Origin: Blasia pusilla
Taxonomy: Eukaryota; Marchantiophyta; Marchantiopsida; Blasiales
DNA: 64,000 nt
Reading direction: 5' to 3'
Assembly: GCA_050084515.1 (NCBI GenBank)
Contig: CM114272.1
Span: 50,344,001-50,408,000 of the forward strand
Shown: piece after piece, positions 60,116 through 64,000 of the stretch
How the letters are laid out: every line of letters starts with the position of its first letter
How positions within the stretch are numbered: the first letter of the stretch is position 1
Program-made: the position numbers and the translations under genes
Notes under the pieces: model-generated
Seen by the model: the letters and a program-made list of their open reading frames with translations, nothing else
The model's database searches: none
What the model was told of the DNA's origin: nothing

Positions 60116-61302
60116 CCGGTCATTGATTGATTGTGACAAAAGGATGACCTGCCAAAAATATGCCCCTTGTATTGCAAAGGATGTGTAATGGTATATGGGG
60201 TAGGAGAACGTTCATGGTTAGTAAAGGTCATTTTCTTTATCTTGTCTATAAATTGCTACTGTGGATAGGATAGGTATTGTTAAATCTACTAAACTGTTAA
60301 AATCATGAGGTGATTTCTTTTTACATTGAGATATTCATACAATAATCAGACCCCAAAAAAATTGGTGTTGGAAGACGGGTCTTCCAACAGTATTCTTCTT
60401 TAAGCCCTCGCCCATGGTCAATTTTCATCATGAACTCTTCCAATATAGATAATTAGACTAAGACTATAATATATATAGTTTATGTGTGAGTTTATATATG
60501 AGTTTTTCAGGAAGTTTTTTCTCGTCATGCCTTTGTGACCCATTTTAATATGGAAAATTAGCTCGGACTCATTGAAAGAGGACCGTGCATTTTAAGGCAC
60601 CTTACTGATTTTATCTAGCCAAGGGATTCTTATCGGAATGGAAAACATCATACATTTGGTGTCATATTGGCTTTTAAAAATGATCTATTTTGTCTTGGTA
60701 CATCTATATTATTAAACGAGGATGGGGTTTGAGAACCTCTTACCCCCTTGACACATGTACATTTTTGCCTCCTATGATGCTGACACGTGGAGTGTTTAAC
60801 ATGTGACTTAACATAAGTAGGCATAACATGTGATGTGCCCTTTCACCCATGCATAACATACCAGTACTAGCTATAGGAACCAATATCTCATACATGGTCT
60901 TAATTTATAAAACTCTTACAATTAATAGGAGTCATCAAGATTTCCCCATGTGTGGGAATACTTTCTTTTTTGAAAAATGATTCATGTGTTTTTTAAATAT
61001 TTTCTTACTTTTGGAATGACATAGGTGGAAAAAAATGCAAAGTGTCCTCCCATGATAATATACATGAAAAGTAAACAAATTTTACAACCCATTATTGCAA
61101 TGTTAAATCATAGAGAATAAGTGAACCTATAGCAAACTAGAGTAGAGCCTATGTTATGCACCAAAGTAGTAGATGTGATAGTAATATTTCATTTCTATTC
61201 ATGTTTGGAAACATTTTCTATATGCCAAATAAGGAAGTTCTTCCACAAAAACAAAAAAAAACTTCCATCTTAATAATCTACACAATGAAAATAATACATA
61301 GA
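60116..61302. other. AT-rich intergenic
   Basis: No gene. Includes the partner (60535-60610) of the repeat at 41850-41940. Confidence 0.5.
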
Positions 61303-61456
61303 TATATAATTCTTCGCTCTCACATATGCCTACTTGAGTGGCTTGAGCTTAACACAAACCCACTTTGTATCTAAGGATTTATATAATTCTTCGCTCTCAC
61401 ATATGCCTACTTGAGTGGCTTAAGCTTAACACAAACCCACTCCGTAAAAATAGATT
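61303..61456. repeat. 77-bp tandem duplication
   Basis: tataattcttcgctctcaca begins at about 61306 and again 77 bp later. The copies differ at a handful of bases (for example ggcttgagc versus ggcttaagc). The second copy abuts the GC-richer island. Confidence 0.9.
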
Positions 61457-62880
61457 CATGGTAGAAGACTTCAAAACTTGGGAATCAACGAACAACGAGA
61501 ATCGGGGTTACGTGTTACCGGATGAATTTCAGAATCTCCATTTTTCAGTTTCTCAAACGAGGGACAAAAACTACGGAATGTATAAGGTCTCCTTTATATC
61601 AGTATCAAAACAGCCGGCCGGAATTAGGAAAATATATCATCATGCTTTATATAGACGGGAAATGTACCCGTTCTCTTGAAACGCTACCGGGACCATGGTG
61701 GGAATCGTACTAGGGAGGAGCCTCTTCGGTCGCAGCACGTGTTACTTTATTAGTTTGTCCGGGAAAGTAAGTGCAAGCTTACCCCAATATGTTGAGCAAA
61801 ATGTCTTCGTCCCCTCCATACAATAATATGGATAAATTCGTTATGGGGGAGAGAGAGGGGGTTCCACAACACACGACTCTTTATGCTCCGCTTATCTCGG
61901 AATCAGATGCGAGCTTTTGACTCTCCCCGAGAGTGAGTAGGTCGATATTGTGGCACCTTTTCAGATGATGATGTGGTGTGATCGCAGCTGCAACTTTCTC
62001 ATAGGATTACGTTGGAACTCAAAAGCACGGCGGAGCACTCACGAGAGTCCCATCCCAACTTTTTCTAGACCGAAAAATATCGGGGATCGGAAGGCAAACG
62101 TCCAAAAGCCACGGACGAAGAAAAATTCAGACTGTGCGTCTACTCGATTTCGTCCACCTCCTCTCCCTTAGAATAAGCACAATCGGTGCATCGCAAGAAG
62201 TAAGATTCGGTCCGTCCGTCCCCCGCGCTGGATGCGCGTTCGGTTAGCCAAGATGCACTGTTTTCCAGGCCGGGCTTGAGTTAACAGTCGCCTATCTCCT
62301 CCTCATTCAACCATAGCCTATCGATGCAAGAAGAACAAATTCGAGGGGCGATATCTTCTCTCCATATTATTCGGAAGCCGCTCCCACTATTCCTTTTCTG
62401 CGCTGGGAAGACGAGGAGCATCGAAGTGACCGCCAAGCAAACGCTATCTGCTAACGACCAAGTGGAAGGCGAGGGTACATCTAGCCCGATCCTCTCTATT
62501 ACTGGAACGACGGGCCCTCCGGCCCAGAGGTCGCCAGACGTTACCAATCAATCAACGGCGACGTGACCGAAGAGTGAGTCGATCTCCGTTCATCGGCGGA
62601 GGGTCGGGACTCGGAAGTGGCGGCCATTCTACCCTCTCTAGTCCAGCTGCCGTGAGATTCGTGCGCTCGAGTCCCTGGGTGGATGAGGTGCCGGTGGCCC
62701 AGGGTACTGGTCAACCCTTGAGAGAAAGGAAAGCCCGGCCCACAGCAAGGCGACGGGGGGGCCTCTCCTCCTCGTGCGGAACCCGCGCTACTCGTAGAAC
62801 GGGTTCAGGTTACTAGATGATGATGTCACGGCTGGGAACTGCTCACGCCCCTAGACGTTCCCCACCCTTTCCCCTTTACA
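61445..62880. other. GC-richer island, candidate mitochondrial insert
   Basis: About 1.4 kb of near 50% GC, low-repeat DNA bounded by AT-rich DNA on both sides. Open frames on both strands (61950-62171 +, 62281-62547 -, 62324-62566 +, 62574-62816 +) show no domain I know. Plant mitochondrial DNA has this texture, so a NUMT is possible, but no organelle gene was identified. Confidence 0.3.
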
Positions 62881-64000
62881 AGCCATTTAATAAATAATAA
62901 TAAAGAATCCGGTTCATATATATCCTAATAACTAAACAAACTACATGATATTGTCGGCGTCTGGCGTTTAATTAATTTCCGCAAGCCATATATATTATTA
63001 AATTGGATTCAATCGTTGGTGGAGTGTACAACCATTGCACCGCATTTTAGATGCACATGACATTTGGTCTTACTCATGTCCTTTATGAAACTGCATGTGT
63101 GAATATAATATTCGTATTTCCGTGTAGTTTTTCCCCTTTTGTTTAATGAGCGGGTGCTAAGGAGCGAGCTTGAGGAAAAAACTCATGTAAGAGGTAAAAA
63201 AAAAATATGAATGTCCACCTACTATTTGATAATGAACAATTGGTATAAGGAGTAAGTTTTTATTTGCATGCCAACTATAAGTGAGTCTTACTCGAAGTTG
63301 TCGTGATTGAAGAAAGAAAGGGGGAAATTAGGGTGTGGGAGGGTAGTAGAGTTCACATGGGCCCTACCCAAAAGTTCTCAGACGCATTATGGATTAGAGA
63401 GTTATAAAATTTTGATGATCATTTTCTTTCACTAGTTTAACGAAAGGTCCAAGGGTATAATCTCAATATGAGTATTCCTCTAGGCAGGTATTCCATTATG
63501 ACAACTGAAAAGTCATTACTTCTTTTTCATGTAATTACTTGGAGACATTTCATGCCGTCTCTATATGGATATATTATTATTGAAGAGTGTCTCTTCATTC
63601 CGTAATCTACTATGGCATTTGACATTTTCAAATTAATTTTAAATTGTATTTGATAATTAATCATGAGAAGTAATTTCAATTTGAACATGACTTGGTTTAA
63701 ACTAGTCCTTATAAGTGGGAACATCCAACTAGTAGTAGTTAATGGAGGGAGACGAGGATTTGGGAATAGAACATGAAGAAGGGAAGCCCATAAAGTGAAT
63801 TCTATCTATGCCTAGCTATCTAGTGGATTTCACTTAAATATTTAATATGATTCCTCATGTTAATTGACTTCTTAAATATGCTCAAAATGGTGGGACGTTA
63901 TTTTTCTAGGAGCACTTACAATAAGCCTACCTTCTTCTTCTGGTATGGATATTGTAGCTTAGATACCACATAGTAGAGTTTTCACGATGATACATCTCAT
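62881..64000. other. AT-rich intergenic to window end
   Basis: No gene. 63560-63595 carries the attattattgaagagtgtc repeat seen at 11830 and 9660. Confidence 0.5.

Overview
The window is nuclear DNA from a land plant (or close streptophyte relative). It holds a plastid-targeted glutamate-1-semialdehyde aminomutase, an LRR receptor-like kinase with 72-bp phase-2 LRR exons, GT-AG introns of about 100-1400 bp, a chromodomain-type Ty3/gypsy relic and telo-box motifs near gene starts. Introns, interleaved repeats and loose gene spacing exclude a prokaryote. I lean towards a non-flowering plant because of the retroelement types and gene density, but the sequence does not settle this.

Genes, left to right. 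(1) 471-6667 (+): LRR receptor-like kinase; most exons are resolved. (2) 28056-29464 (+): ORMDL/ORM sphingolipid regulator, three exons, complete. (3) 35099-36986 (+): GSA aminomutase for tetrapyrrole synthesis, three exons, complete. (4) 43211-46961 (+): TPR-like helical protein, seven exons whose phases close into a 439-residue reading. (5) 55323-57903 (-): coiled-coil-rich protein of unknown function, partly resolved, with a likely 5' region to about 59600. A short candidate first exon (39625-39656, +) looks like an orphaned or interrupted gene start. These are unrelated housekeeping or signalling genes and do not form a functional cluster.

Repeats fill the rest. 11.6-27.4 kb is a nest of decayed LTR retrotransposons. 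Family 1 is Ty3/gypsy: pol at 12815-15228 with a PHD-like finger after the integrase, and LTR at 15229-16305. Family 2 is Ty3/gypsy with a chromodomain: integrase at 24787-26165 and LTR-region repeats at 23775-24335, 26580-26950 and 38115-38640. Family 3 has LTR-PBS-gag at 18110-19728 and an inverted LTR copy inside the family-1 LTR. A possible copia RNase H end lies at 22133-22513 (-). A degenerate tandem array (19980-21560) and a 180-bp satellite-like array (22831-23560) are interspersed.

Further family-1 LTR copies occur at 32515-33352 and 39905-40420. Beside two of these copies are decayed fragments resembling a C5-cytosine methyltransferase: a motif I region at 32281-32490 (+) and a C-terminal region at 40440-40744 (-). 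With the PHD-like finger, this suggests family 1 carried a chromatin-reading and DNA-methylating module. I consider this the most interesting signal in the window.

Two GC-richer islands near the right end (59590-60115 and 61445-62880) differ in texture from their AT-rich surroundings and may be organelle-derived inserts, but I recognised no organelle gene in them.
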